Shown here piece by piece: positions 1 through 12,908 of a DNA stretch of 64,000 nt (its first letter is position 1; each line of letters begins with the position of its first letter). The stretch spans positions 19,468,001 through 19,532,000 of the forward strand of contig CM114271.1 in the NCBI GenBank assembly GCA_050084515.1. Reading direction: 5' to 3'. The stretch is from Blasia pusilla (taxonomy: Eukaryota; Marchantiophyta; Marchantiopsida; Blasiales). The notes under the pieces are model-generated. The model did no database searches. It was not told the DNA's origin and was given only the letters and a program-made list of their open reading frames with translations. A program made the position numbers and the translations under genes.

Positions 1-3000
1 CCGCGAGACCGCGACAGTGCGAGGGGATGTGCGCCTCGTGCAACACACCCTAGTTTAGTTATGAAGTGAGTGGAGGGTGAGTTGGAAATTACAAGACATG
101 CCCCAAATCCAGCCCACCAGCGCAATACGGTTTTATTGCGCCCAGCTGTATCATAAATATGAGGTGGGCCGGCCAATCGAGGAGATATAATAGTCAACTC
201 CAAAAAGAGTGCAAATATTTCCCCGAGCGTTAGAGGACTGCCCAATACGGAAGTTCTTTTTCGAGAGCGAAAAAAAAAATGAGAAAGGGGGCGCGAGATT
301 TTAAAAGATTTCCTTTCTGGGATGCTCATAAAGAATTTGTCGACTTTTCTCTTCAAGCCATGTTATTTATTTACTAAAACCATCGACGAATGAAAGTTTG
401 CCCAGAATATTTCGAGATGGTATAAAGTCAAGGTGGAGGGAGGTTTGAGTTTTGAACCAATCAAGCGTATTAGAATAAGAGAAACTATCGTCTGACGAGC
501 GTCGGCAATTCACGATCTCCAAAATGTTGGCATCCATGGGAAAAAAAAACACTTGTCTTCGATGGAGAGGGAAAAAAAAGAAGAAGCATTTCCTTGGATT
601 TCATATTCACTTCTCATTCCACACAAATTCCGTCGGGTGGGGATATCAAATTTTTTTGGAAGAAGAATTTCATGCAAACTACCCGGAAATTTCGAAAACG
701 TAGGAGAATTATATTCCCAAAAAGAAGAAAACCACGCTTAAATTTTGTACTTAGCCGTCCGAAAGTCTTCCGCAATCGTGTAAAAATCATTACGTATTCT
801 ATTTGGGACACATGCGACATTACAATACACTCGTCTGGGCGATTTACGAGGACAAAGGAATAGGGCTTATAATTCGGCATCATTCATATGAAGGTAATAA
901 GTGCGCTACATAAAGTAAAAGAAATGACATTCCCGAGACCACCATGTACAGCACAGTCGCCTGTACGTCCAACTACGTCCAGCAATGAGCTGCCTGCGGT
1001 GGGGTGTGTAGTAGCAGTGGGAGAAGCAGACCAACTGAAGGTTTGAGCTCTTTTCTTCCTCTCTTCCTCTCCATGTATGGTGCCGTGCGGCTCGAGCTGA
1101 GCATGCACGGCGTATGGCAATGAATGAAGGCCAATGGTGACCGAAAGAGAAGATCGCTTGCACTGAAAGTCTGGAATGCAATCCTACTTTCACTCATGAG
1201 CAGTGTTTCTGGTCTGTCTCTTTATCGCTCCTTTTGCAGGCGCCTTTGTGGTGTCTGAACACAAGTCTATGACTCTATGCTGCTGCTGCGGTCACTGTGC
1301 GGTCACTGAACTGTCAGTACCATCCTCATGCACAGTGCCACAGACTGCAGCGTCCGCCTTATCTGAGGAGAGTCAAGTAGTTGGAGTTTCATTGATGTGG
1401 TCTCGCTGCTTCTGCTGCAACATCTACCTCGGCGTGGTGTACAGTCCAACGATCAAGGCAATTTACGCATTGGTCTCAACTCTGCGCGCTTAGTCAGTGC
1501 ATTAAAGATGTTGTACGAAACCTTTAAAATTTACGAGTTCGGCGTAACTGCTTCATCCGATGTTTGTTCATGTCGGAAAATTTGTGCATACTTTTTCTCC
1601 ATGGTTTCTTTAATGATATTCTGGCACTGCGAAATATGTATCCTGATTGGAGGACGCAGTTCTTTAGCTGGTCCTCCGTTCGACGCGTGTCACTGCTCCC
1701 TCAAAACTACTTTTGGTCACGTTAATTGTGGTCGTATAGAGATTGGTATTGAAACCTGAATAATTAAACTGAGATCCGTGCATGGCACGGTCGCTTACGG
1801 GTTCTTACTAGTTGATTGATATCCATGATCTAGCTTTGCGGGACGCCCGCCCGCCGGATGAGCTGAGCTCAAGTCCTGTCGGCTAGCACGCGTCTCACTC
1901 CTACACTGCGTGCGTCCGCCAGTGGACTCTATTTTCAGCGGGCAGGACTGGACCGATCTCCCATCTACAGATAGTGCCTCTTTCCCCTTTGTCGAATAGA
2001 TGACAAAATGGGCGTTCACCGTCTCGCCACTACCCCTACATTTCGCAGCCATGTGTGTGTATCGAGTCAGAACTTTCGAAACCGTTTTAGCCTTCCTTCC
2101 TCTTGAGGTCTATTCTTTTGTATCGTGATGGGTTTCCCATCCTTTTTCTACATGTATATATTTTATTCTCTCTCTTCCTCGGTAGAGAGTTTCAGTTCCG
2201 CCTCACCGATTGCTTTGCGTTTGTTCACCCAGATCTGTCGTCCACTGCTAGGAGACTCGCTCCGATGAACGTAGGAAAATGTACGACGACACGGGATCAG
2301 TTCGCTGGCTTGGAAGGTCGGAAAGCCCGGCTACGAATGCATTACGCACGCACCTAGTTAGTTCATCACGAGAACCGTAGGTCGCTTTCGTCGATCTCGC
2401 GCTACTATAGAAGGAATGTATGAATCTCAGTCTTTCTCTACTCGTGCATTTCTAGATGGATACAGTCCACAAGAGGCGGTCCTCCATCAGGTATCGTGCT
2501 TGCTTTATGAAGGCAGTTTGCATGGATGAATCTTGCCGATCCACGGCAGATGCACGCGACAGCGTGCCGATCCACGCCGCTTCTCCGATAAAGCGCTGCG
2601 TTTCGTGCGGCTCCCGATTCAACATGACGCTTGATGGCTTTATCCGGCGATAGATAAGAGATCGAGGACCAGGTGGCCGTCAAGTTGACATACCGGTATG
2701 ATCTCATATGTCCGTCTGCCGGTCGTTTGTACACCCCTCCTGGACCACAGCCGAGGGGTTGTCATAGGTTATGTGGCTGTATCTCGTCACTCCCACGCAC
2801 AGTGGTATGCCACTGGTCTCCGCATGGCGGCCCGCGTACATCGGAGTGGGACACGGGGAAAATCGAGAGCGGTGGCCGGATCCGGTTGGATGGATGGATC
2901 GTAAGAGAAACGATGGGCCGAACAGGGGAGGATGGACGGACGATTCAGCAGCCTGAAACAGCCAGACCAACGGGAAACCGCTTCTCCAACAGAAAAGCAA

Positions 3001-3500
3001 CCCGGTCGGATGCCGTCTGTAAAGAAGACGTGAACGATGACCGGCCTGACAGACGAAGCGAACGGGCTAGCCGAGGATGGAGACCGACATGTGGAGGTGC
3101 GCCGAGGACGTGTCATCCATGCATGGGTGCTGCTTGGACGGAAGCCTGTGAGTTAGTTACAGTACCACTCACAGCGCCATTCTGCCGCGAAATCCTCCAG
3201 GTCCCCTCTCTCCTCTGCCCTGGGCTCCCGCGCTACAGTAGTTGCGGTTACTCGACGGGTCCGAGGTAGTTAGCTCGTCTGTTTTTCTTTGGCGGGAGTG
3301 CATACGAATACAGTAACCCATAGTACACTACAGTATCTGATGAATTCCCCATACCAACAGCCGGACCGTAGGACAAACCGAATAGCCGCCACTTTGCCTC
3401 TAGCCTTTATCTCCCGGGACATCGTACTGCATGCATGCATGGTATGGTATGGTGTGATACGGTATCCGTCTGCACTTGGTCGCACTAACGAGGGTGATTA
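1..3500. other. Flanking sequence without a recognised gene
   Basis: Base composition is balanced, unlike the AT-rich block that follows. Open frames are all short (at most about 200 codons, at 2673-3269), overlap on both strands, and show no domain or motif I recognise. The pattern is what non-coding or untranslated sequence of moderate GC content gives. A short run resembling two telomere-like CCCTAA units lies near 3513-3528, too short to mean a telomere. No TATA box, splice-site series or repeat could be assigned. An exon of a gene lying to the left cannot be excluded. Confidence 0.5.
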
Positions 3501-3829
3501 CAACATCGATGAACCTAACCCTAACCCGTAGCGAGGAGTGGATCAATTATTGGGGCGGAGAGTGTTCACGGAATCCGCGAGTTAATTGGATCTCCTTTGA
3601 AGCCCAACTTGGACGAGTACCTTCTACATTAAGGTTCGTGGAGTGTGAGAATGCTACGGATCCAACTATGATCCGAGCGAGAGAGAGGGTCGGGATGCTT
3701 TGCGACGGATTCTCCTCGTTTATTTATTCTATCGGGGAACTAAAGCAAGAGAATATGGTTATTCGACTTCACACATGTGAGTTTTCAAAAAACTCATCTA
3801 TTTTTAAAAGAAAGTGTCTTCTTTTCACT

Positions 3830-4033
3830 AGAGAAATTTATAATATTACGGGAGAGTGCTTTGTTGATTTGTAAGAATGTTCGACATATGACAAGTGGGC
3901 AGCAAGAAATATTTCACATGATACGGGCACTAGAATTTTTTTTTATTTCTCTAACATCATTAGTCCTTTCGCTCCCTTCCCCTCCTTTCATGACCTGGAG
4001 GAAGGACTACTCAAATACTTTAAACCTTACTAG
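3830..4033 (+). mobile_element. Helitron-like 3' terminal segment, degraded
   Basis: This stretch matches, with many changes, a module seen at 41940-42160 (+), 38567-38910 (-) and 25370-25520 (-). Shared landmarks are a GGGAGAGTGC-like run, a run around TTGATTTG, a piece around GTGGGCAGCAAGAAA, and CATCATTAGTCC. It ends in CCTTACTAG followed by T, the same terminal bases as the copy at 42160. Helitrons end in CTRR and insert before a T. The hairpin that should precede the terminus is no longer visible here. Confidence 0.5.
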
Positions 4034-4337
4034 TCTTTATGCCAAACTAGATAAAATGAGTTGCCTAGGAAGGTATCCTTTCATATTTGCGTCAATTTTC
4101 ATGAAATTTTTTTGAGTGGTCCGTTATACGATAGGAAAATATGATGCCAACATGGCTTAGTATAGGCATGTGAGAGTTACTTCAAAAGAGGAGAAATAAA
4201 GCAAAAAATTTGCCACAAGGAAGGAATGCAAAAGAATTGAAGGAAAAAAAACACAAAGAATAACTTATTAGCTATCCCCTCAATCATTTGAAATAAATCA
4301 CACGACCATTATTGGTTCGTTGGATGTGAATTGACGA

Positions 4338-5060
<723 letters not shown>

Positions 5061-5388
5061 TTGTAGCAAGTTACGCTACTTCATAGTGGATCATCCTTGA
5101 CCTACTAGACTCAACCCCTACTCTCCACCAAAGTATCACATGGGAACTTGTTATTCCACTATAAAAAGATGAGACAATTTTCATGGGCATACACATCGCT
5201 TCACAACCTATATCAATATCACTAATCAAACACACAAATACTAGACTAAGTCAATTATCCTCTGAAAAAAACCATGGAGGCAAGTTGTTACCATAATATC
5301 TCCACTCGGTCCCCTAGGTAGTAATTAGGTGCCTCTAACTTCAAATAGCCATTTATCTCTACCTACTTGTGACATACACCTCTAAGAT

Positions 5389-7694
5389 TATCGTGCGCCT
5401 ACTTCTCTTGAACGTCAATCTTTAGTGTTGTGGAAGCGTACGTTCAGTAGGACACGCTCTCATTGCCGATCTGCACTGAAATATACTCACATTAGTTTGG
5501 TCTAGGCCTGGGTCAATTGGCCTTCCAACCCACCAAGTTCTCAACTCGACACCTCATCAAGCTAAACCTTCCTTAATTCCTAGCTTCCCAACACGAGGAA
5601 GTCTTCTAAGACTTGGGACAAACTTCTTGGTTGGTCTAGATACCTAAAATGGCTTTTGCACATCTAGCCATCGCAACTGTCCAATGAACCTCACACGAGC
5701 TCCCAAACCAAGACCCAACTAAATGAGTCACGAGTTGGAATCCAATAGGGACCTCCGAAATCTACTCTATTGGACTTGGTTCGGGTTTCGAATCCCAACG
5801 CCATAACTCCTGATCCATTCCGTGCCCTTGGGTCGCTCTATGGCACCCCAAAGTGGGGTTCGTGTCCCAAGCACTCTTGGAGACCTTCCCCCCCTACTAG
5901 TACTTATGCGAATCCCTAACCTTTTCCTATGTTTGGGAAAGAGACTTTCGGCCCCCTCTTTTTGGCCATAAACCCAACTCTCGACACAATCATTTTGGGG
6001 CATTTTTTTAGCCTTTGCTCGTGCGTTTGTTGAGATATTTAGGGCGTTAGATTTTGATTTGCATAATCTTTCGAATGCTACTTTACTTGTCCCAAACGCA
6101 TCTCAGAACTAAAAGGTATAGTCCAAAATTCACAAAATTCCAAACGCTAGTCACGTTCCAATTATGGTTCTCACTTCTTTCGCAACCAACCTTTCTAGAC
6201 TTGACTCCTCTCAAAGCTTGGTTCTCGTTTGGTTCAGGTTTCCTAGTTGCGACCATAAATGCATGAAATGCTCAACATCGTTCACGCCTCATCTCTTGTG
6301 TTTCTTGCGTCGCTTCCAAAAGACCACTCCAACGTTGTCGTGTAGAGAGCCTTTCTTCGAGCAAGGGCGGGCCTTCTAGCTGCGGTAGATGCGGTCGATG
6401 CAAGGTGAACTCTCTAAGAAGTTCTCCCTTTTCAATACAAAATTATGATGTACACTTTCCATTCTCTCACGACAGGTATCACAAATGGAAGTGCCGAGGC
6501 GATCACTTCTTCGTAACATCGGATCCCGAAATTTCTAACTATAAAATCCATATAAACTATTTTACGCTTGTACACGAGGAAGATAGCACAACTAGTATTA
6601 AACCCTACTTGAGCAGGCCTATTGACATCCATGGGTCGCTATATAAGGACATACAAAGTACAATCCTATGTCCTTCCATATGTGACGATAGGAAGAATCA
6701 CCGGAGTTGGAGATTGCATGACCTGATTCATGAACGCCTCCCCAAAGTGATAAACTAAATATCGAGTGAACCAGTGTCTATCTACAAAGAGTACCTTGAC
6801 ATGGTTTGGATTGAGGAAAGGAAATTCGGGCACAACTCGTGCTCCACCCCTATCCATGCTTGACAGACATTCTTTTCTCTCCTCAAAAATGGATTTTGGC
6901 GGAATTATTCTCCCAAGAGGGGTAATCCACTCTCATTGGGGAAGTAACAAGCCAAAACATTCATTATTTTAGTATGACTAAACTCCTCTAAGGTGACAAA
7001 CCTCTCATCTCCCCACACACACATACACACCACACTCTAGAAACCTCTCGAAGAATAGACCATGATCAAGTTACTCTCCCAAGAGGGGTGATCCACTCTC
7101 ATTGGAAGAGCAAGCAATCCCAAAGTCAAACACTCAAGAGAGAAACGAGAGACTCGAGATGTGGAATAGAAGGTGATGAACCCTTGAAGGTCCCTCCTCT
7201 TTATATACTCACAAGGAATCCACAAGAGTACGAAATAGAGCTTATCTTATCTTGTGCCACATGGCTTCCTCTCAAGGCCTAGCCAACCACATTTTGACAC
7301 AAGTAGATTTCCTCTTATCTCTTCCAAAATATCCTCTTTTACCCACTTGATATTTTCCAAATTACCCCAACTAACCTAGCCACCAACCAAGACTACTTTT
7401 TCTTTTTATTAAAGCAACTACTTTACTTTTTTAAAGTCATCTTTTATTTATTACCTCTTTTTTCTAAAGTTGGGCCCGCATAAAAGAGGCACCATAAAGA
7501 GGTTTAAACATGGGGATTTCCTTTTCCTAAGCTAATTTACTTAATACTAATAAAACTCTATCTAACACTTAACGAGAAAGGAGTTTACACACTGGCTGAT
7601 TTTACTATACGACAACGTGTAAACCAACCTACTATGAGGTCGCTAGAGTTCAGATGTTCCTCTTGGTGCTTGTTTGATTATGAGGGTCGCGACA
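5389..7694 (-). mobile_element. R1 chromovirus 3' LTR, split by an R2 LTR
   Basis: Read on the minus strand, the element begins TGTCGCGACCCTCATAA at 7694 and ends in a run matching the other R1 LTR ends (GAGAGTAGGCGCACGA) near 5389. Outside the insert at 6336-7614 it aligns along its length with the plus-strand LTRs at 10510-11520 and 12909-13943. Without the insert it is about 1.03 kb, the same size as those copies. A purine-rich tract lies immediately upstream on the minus strand at 7695-7710, as expected before a 3' LTR. The terminal CA is mutated. Confidence 0.85.
6336..7614 (+). mobile_element. R2 solo LTR inserted in the R1 LTR
   Basis: It starts TGTCGTGTAGAGAGCC and ends ACTATACGACA, giving TG...CA with short terminal inverted bases. 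Two related copies lie at 18493-19703 (+) and 28058-29370 (-). The flanks read ...AACGT before and ACGTG... after, so ACGT is duplicated (a 4-bp, or damaged 5-bp, target duplication). R1 similarity stops and resumes at these points. No internal region remains, so it is a solo LTR. It holds two copies of a CTCCCAAGAGGGGT motif about 165 bp apart, near 6908 and 7075. Confidence 0.85.
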
Positions 7695-7710
7695 TTCACC
7701 CTTTTTTGGA
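7695..7710 (-). other. Polypurine tract of the minus-strand R1 element
   Basis: On the minus strand the bases directly before the LTR start are a run of six A, then GGG, then TGAA. A purine-rich tract touching the 3' LTR is where plus-strand DNA synthesis is primed in LTR retrotransposons. Its position matches the element orientation deduced from the pol fragments. Confidence 0.7.
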
Positions 7711-8159
7711 GATTGAAGCCCTCACAAATGCAAATCTTCTAATGTCAAGTCTTTTTGGGAAGTCGATCCCTTGACATCAAATTGCATTCTGGTAACTAGC
7801 CCACAATTCCTCATTTGGCTTTTGGCTTAAGTCTTAAGTTTTCGCCTGTAATACTTAGCATCATTTAGCATCTACTCTTCAATAAGCATAGACCAATTCC
7901 TTGGAATTAACCTACCCTATCAAATAAGAAAACTAAGTTTGCTACCTAAGACTTTTTTGGCTCACAACTCGTAAACATCCCACATGTTTACACGCTATAG
8001 AATTCATACTACTTTTGCATTGCTCTTGTATTCGACTTAGGTGCGCTCGTGCTCATGCTTTATTGCAACACTAGCCTGATCTAGTTACAATACCCTTTGG
8101 ACCAAGGTTCCTATGGTTACAAGTCATGTCCCTAGCTTCTCCATGTACTAACAAATGTC

Positions 8160-9390
8160 CTTTTCATGCACGTGCTTGAAGTCTTGCAATACCTCTTGAG
8201 CGTGTTCCACATCTCGCTCCATAATCCAAGTTTTCTCTTTCACATGGTAGTCCTTCCACTTGACCAAGTATTCATACTTGTGGGCCCTACACCTTGAACA
8301 TAAGATGGTCTCCACCTCAAATTCCTAATGACACATGGAAAGTCGGATGAATTTTGAACTCTTTTGGAAGCTCCAATGTCTACACGTCCTCAAACGGGTT
8401 TGCCTTGATCACATAAGGTCTAACATACTTGGTAGATAGCTTTGCGGAAAACTCCTTTGGAAGAGTGAGATTCTTCACACTCAACCGCACTTGCTCCCCT
8501 ACTTGTAATCTCACTTGGCGTTGACTCTTGTTAGCGTGCTTAATATATCTTAGTTGAGCCTTTACAATGCTTCTTCTTGCCCGCTCTTCCCGTTCTTGCA
8601 TCTCCACTGACAAACCTTCTTCCATTTCTTATTGGGTGTGTGCCGATGTAGTACCCTACGAGAGGGCAAGGTCAAGAGGGCCTTCTGGATCACATCCATT
8701 GGCCAAAAGAAACAGAGATTCTCAACTTGTAGAATGCTTGGTCAAGTTGTAGCAATACTCAACCATACTTAGCCACCTTGCCCAATCTTGCTGATCCACA
8801 CTCAAGTAATTCCTTAAGTACTGATTCACGATCGAGTTTACATTTTCTGTTTATCCATCTGTTTGGGAATGGAAGGCGGTACTAAAACTCAACTTGTTCC
8901 TAAACCTTCTGAATAAGTGCTTCCAAAAAGAAATGTTAAACTTTGGATCCCAATCTGAAACCATACTCCTAGGAAACCCATGAGCTCGCCATCACCTATC
9001 CAAGAATAGTCGAGAAGTCGTATGGGCGGTTGTAGAGTCCACTGTGGGCACAAATCTCCCCAACTTGCTGACCCGATCGATTATCACGAGTATAACGTTG
9101 TAGCCCTCAATCTTTGAAAGACTCATAATGAAATCCATACTCACACTCTGCAAGGGTCTTTCTGGAATTGGAAAAGGATGAAGCAAGCCTTGTTTCTTCT
9201 TATAAGAAACTTTGTTTTCTTGGCAGGTCACAGAAGTCTTCATATATTGAGCAACATCTTCTCTCATGTTGGGCCAAAAGAACTTCTTAGTCAAAAAAAT
9301 CAACATGGATTTCTTCCCTTTATGTCTTGCCAAGGGTCCGTTATGACATTCTACTAACACCTTGGTCCGTGGCCTGCGTTCTCCCATATA
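8160..9390 (-). pseudogene. Chromovirus integrase and chromodomain, decayed
   Basis: The minus strand carries the C-terminal part of a Ty3/gypsy pol. At 8992-9387 there is the integrase zinc-binding region (H-x-G-x4-H-K-G, then a Cys) running into the core with MDFI and IIDRVSKL, around the first catalytic Asp. At 8380-8625 there is the linker with RQVRLQVGEQV. At about 8160-8326 there is a chromodomain-like segment with EYLVKWKDY and KTWIMERDVE. The zinc finger's CxxC has lost its second Cys. Several frame changes and stops separate the parts, so no intact protein is possible. Chromodomains in this family target integration to particular chromatin; that comes from the family, not from this copy. 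Confidence 0.88.
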
Positions 9391-9723
9391 GATCCTGCTC
9401 TACTTATTCCTTAGCAAGCCATGCCTCAAAATTATGTTGGCCACCTTTTCATCATGCTTCAACTTCCTTAGGTACTTGCTCACTTGGGTGTCCTTGATGT
9501 ATCCTTTACGAATCCTTCTCTCCGGGTTTGATTCCTTAGGGAACATTTCTCTCAAGACTTACTTCGTGAGAGAAATGTGCTCATCTCTACGACTCAATGC
9601 ATCTCGGATGATATTATGCTTCCATGGCTTGTGAACTAGTTCCACATTCATCAATGTAAAGGTATCATGCCATCGCAATAAACTCGATCTCACTCTTACG
9701 ATCGGTGTCACTCGATCTTGGGT

Positions 9724-10509
9724 CTAAAAATACTTGAGTGATATGTTATCGATGAACACTCGAGTCTTGTGAAGTCCCAAGTAGTGATGCCACTTCCTTA
9801 AGAAATGATCCGCCGCGAACAACTCTTTCTCATTAGTGGACCATCTCCGTTCGATGTTGCTAAGCTTCTTGCTCTCATACACTATAGGTCTTTCTTCATG
9901 CACCAATATTCCTGCACTTGCAAAATCATTGGCATCAATATGCACCGCAAATGGTTTGTTAAACTCTGGCAGCGTTAGCACTGGATCTTGCGATATGATC
10001 TCCTTGATTGGTTTAATGCCTCATTCAATTCTTGAGTCCAGGTCATGTTAGCAAACTTTGCAGTCCAATGTGTGAGAGGTCTCACAATTCTCGAAAAGTT
10101 TCTCATGTAAGTTCGATAAAACGGCACTGCTCCGATGAACCTCCTCATTCCCTTCCCTATAGAAGGCAGTTTGAATTCAATGATCGCTTTTACCTCATCC
10201 ATATGTGGAATAACTCCATATGTGCTAACCACGTGACCCAAGAACTTGATCTTGCGCAATCTGAATTCACTCTTTTCCACATTTGCATACAACTTATTTT
10301 CCCGTAGATTGAACAACACCACTCTCAAATGTTGAGTGTGCTCCTCTAGTGACTTTCAATAGATCAATATGCCATCAATGTAGATGATCACATACTCATA
10401 CGTCTCCTTGTGAGAAATGAAGTTCATCAATGTGGTGAACGTTGGAGGTGCATTACACAGACCAAAAGGTATCACTCCAAACTCAAACAAGCCATGTCCT
10501 GTCCTATAT
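9724..10509 (-). pseudogene. Chromovirus reverse transcriptase and RNase H, truncated
   Basis: On the minus strand the frame runs from FEFGVIPFGL and PPTFTTLMN (palm domain) through the catalytic box to the thumb and RNase H (VHIDANDFASAG and STNEKELFAA, 9724-9981). The YIDD box reads YIDG near 10368, so a catalytic Asp is gone, and a stop follows a few codons later. The N-terminal fingers and palm are missing because the frame is cut at 10509, where a plus-strand R1 LTR begins. Downstream are the integrase at 8992-9387 and the 3' LTR at 7694, giving the standard order RT, RNase H, integrase, chromodomain, LTR. Confidence 0.9.
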
Positions 10510-11520
10510 TTTTGCGACCCTCATAACCAAATGAATGCCAAGCAGAACATCAAAACTTTAACGGGCTAGCGTAGGATGGTTGCACTTTGGAGAGGTTTCT
10601 TGGAAGAGTTGCAAGAGATGAAATGCGCGAATATAGTTTGTGTGTTTCATGCATTTATGGTCATGACCAAAAAATCTAGACCAAATATGAACCAAGACTT
10701 TAGAGGAGTCAAGTCTAGGAAGGTTGGTTGCCAAAGAGGTGAGAACCAGATTTGGAACGCAACTAGCGTTTGGGGCTTTGATTGTGTTTCTGATCATAAC
10801 TTTTAGTCTCAAGATTATTTTGGGAAAAATAAGATGGTGTTGGAAAGATTATGCAAAGCCAATTCCAACACACCAAAGATCTTAGCAAATGTACAAGCAG
10901 AAGCTAAAAAACTTCTCGGAACATATTATACGGGGAGTTGGGTTGAGGGCCAAAAAGAGGGGCCTGACTGTCTTTTCCCCAAAGTTAGGGGAAGGGTGGG
11001 GATCCCTAGAAGTACTAGTAAGGGGGAGTGTCTCAAAGAATGCATGGGACCCGAACCCCACTTTGGGGCGCCATAGGGCGGTTCAAGGGCACTGAATGGA
11101 ACGGGAGTCTACTGTTGGGACTCGCAACCCAAACCTAGTCCAAGGGAGTGGATTTTGAATACCACACTTGGATTTGAATGTGCGACTCACTTTAGTGAGT
11201 CTCGATTAGGGACCCATTCAAGGTCCATTGGATAGTTGGGATTTCCAGCCGTGAAAATTTTGCCATTTGAGATGCTTGGACCAGAAAGTTTGTCCCAAGT
11301 CTGAGAGACTTTCCTGCGTTGTAAAGCAAGAAACTAGGAAGGTTGAGCTTGATGAGAGGCAGAGTCAAGAGTTTGGTGAGTTGGAGCGTTGATTGACCCA
11401 TACCTGACTAACAACTTGAGTGCGTGTTTGGGGTGCAGATCATCAGTGAGAGCGTGTCCTACTGAACGCACGCTTCCTCAACACTAAAGATTGACATTCA
11501 AGGAGAGTAGGCGTACGACA
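10510..11520 (+). mobile_element. R1 5' LTR of a plus-strand element
   Basis: The start is worn (TTTTGCGACCCTCATAACC against TGTCGCGACCC in the other copies) and the end is intact (GTACGACA at 11513-11520). It aligns along its length with 12909-13943 and with the minus-strand LTR at 5389-7694. A tRNA primer site follows at 11523. It begins inside the reverse transcriptase of the minus-strand R1 element, so it inserted into a relative of its own family. Confidence 0.85.
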
Positions 11521-11522
11521 TG

Positions 11523-11534
11523 TGATATCAGAGC
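11523..11534 (+). other. Primer binding site, initiator Met tRNA type
   Basis: TGATATCAGAGC, two bases after the LTR end, differs at one position from TGGTATCAGAGC, the common plant primer site complementary to the 3' end of initiator Met tRNA. Its position confirms that 11520 is the LTR end and that the internal region starts here. Confidence 0.8.
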
Positions 11535-11736
11535 TACTGGTTGGTGAGCATGAACTTGGGGTCGTGGGAGATCTGAATGCTTGAGGAGAACTCAATGTAG
11601 TAGTGAGACCTAGATGCTCAAGGAGGAACGAAAGAAACAAGGCAGAGATTCGAGAAGGAGGGACTCGAGAATGGCGAACAAGGGCGAAGAACCAAGGAAG
11701 TAGCAATTCAAGCAAAAAAGATCGAGAGACAAACCA

Positions 11737-12908
11737 ATGACTGAGCGCAAGCCAGAGGAGGAGATGGTGACTTTCAAAGCACTGAGCCCCACACATGGGG
11801 ATGTCCTAGACGCGAATCTTTCCACGGAGCCCCCGGCTCCAAACTCAAGCGACCCGACCCTCTATGTCCATATGATGGACTTGATGAAGTTGATGGTTGA
11901 GCAGATGACCCAACATATTTTGTGGATCATTGAGCTCGAGTCAGACAGATCTTCTAGTTTCAGCAAGAAGCTTTGTAAGAAAAAAAGTTTCCAATCCCAC
12001 TAACAAGACTGGGGCAGTCTCGGAAAGTGAACAAAATCGTGACGGAGCTGGAATTTTATAGCTCTAAGTTGGGAGGAGTTCAAGGTTTTTATTGGAAATT
12101 GATTCACTTGGAAGTACTAGGAGTTCCGCAATGGCGTGGAGTTTGTACGGTTGCCGCAAAATGGATCCCTTAGTGCTTATATGTGAGCATTCAGTGCAAG
12201 AATGAACTCGATCCCAAAGATGGATGAGTTTGCAAAGAAGGCAATCTTCTTAAGTGGACTTAAGCCAAGCGCAAAAAAGGCCCTCTTCCAAATGCTAGAG
12301 CTATCGAAGACCTCCACGGAACTTTTGAAGTTGGTGGAGCGGATAGGGGATGAAGAGGTCCAAGTCCAAAGACTCTTCGAGTAGAAATGTTTTTCAAAGT
12401 TATCAAAAAATAAGGGGGCGTCCAAGAGGGTTTGGAGTGGGGTGAGCACGACCATAGAGAGTCTCTTACCCCAACAATAAAATGAGTGGAACTCAGCACG
12501 AAGTCGAAAGGGGTGCCGTACCCAAAGTCAGGGAACACCAAAGTGATTTGCTATAATTGTGGTAACCCGGGCACATGACTAAGGGATGCTCTAAGCCCAA
12601 GGTTAGCAATCCAAGTATGATTGCATTTGTTGCTAAGCAGTTAATGGAAAAAGGTCTAGAGATATCTCTCCAAGTCATCAAGAGGACGCCCAATTTGGTT
12701 TACCTAAGATCCAAGATCGTTGATTGCGATGTGATGTTGCTCGTTGGTATTGGTGCTTCACACCCCTTCTCGAGCCCGAGAATCGTGATGGCATTGGGGT
12801 TGTCAACCACTAAGGTGGAAAAACCCATTAGGATGGGTTTTGTGGGAGGCAAGGCCCACAAGACCTCAGAGTTGGTTTTAGGGCTAACTTTTGGATGCGT
12901 TATATTTG
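11737..12908 (+). pseudogene. R1 element gag and start of protease, decayed
   Basis: After the primer site come gag-like frames: an acidic N-terminal part (11737-12003), a capsid-like stretch (12202-12384), and a zinc knuckle beginning CYNCGNPG near 12553. The knuckle's His and last Cys lie in another frame, so a one-base shift splits it. A retropepsin-like region follows at 12700-12908, where the expected active-site Asp-Ser-Gly reads as GIGAS. Similarity runs straight into the solo LTR at 12909 and resumes behind it at 13949. Several stops and shifts make it non-coding. Confidence 0.8.

Noticed and set aside
2673-3269. 198-codon frame in balanced DNA
   Set aside because: No domain, low-complexity basic composition, and equally long frames overlap on the other strand.
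3513-3528. Telomere-like CCTAACCCTAACCC
   Set aside because: Only two units and of a type not usual for plants (CCCTAAA); chance or an ordinary short motif is enough.
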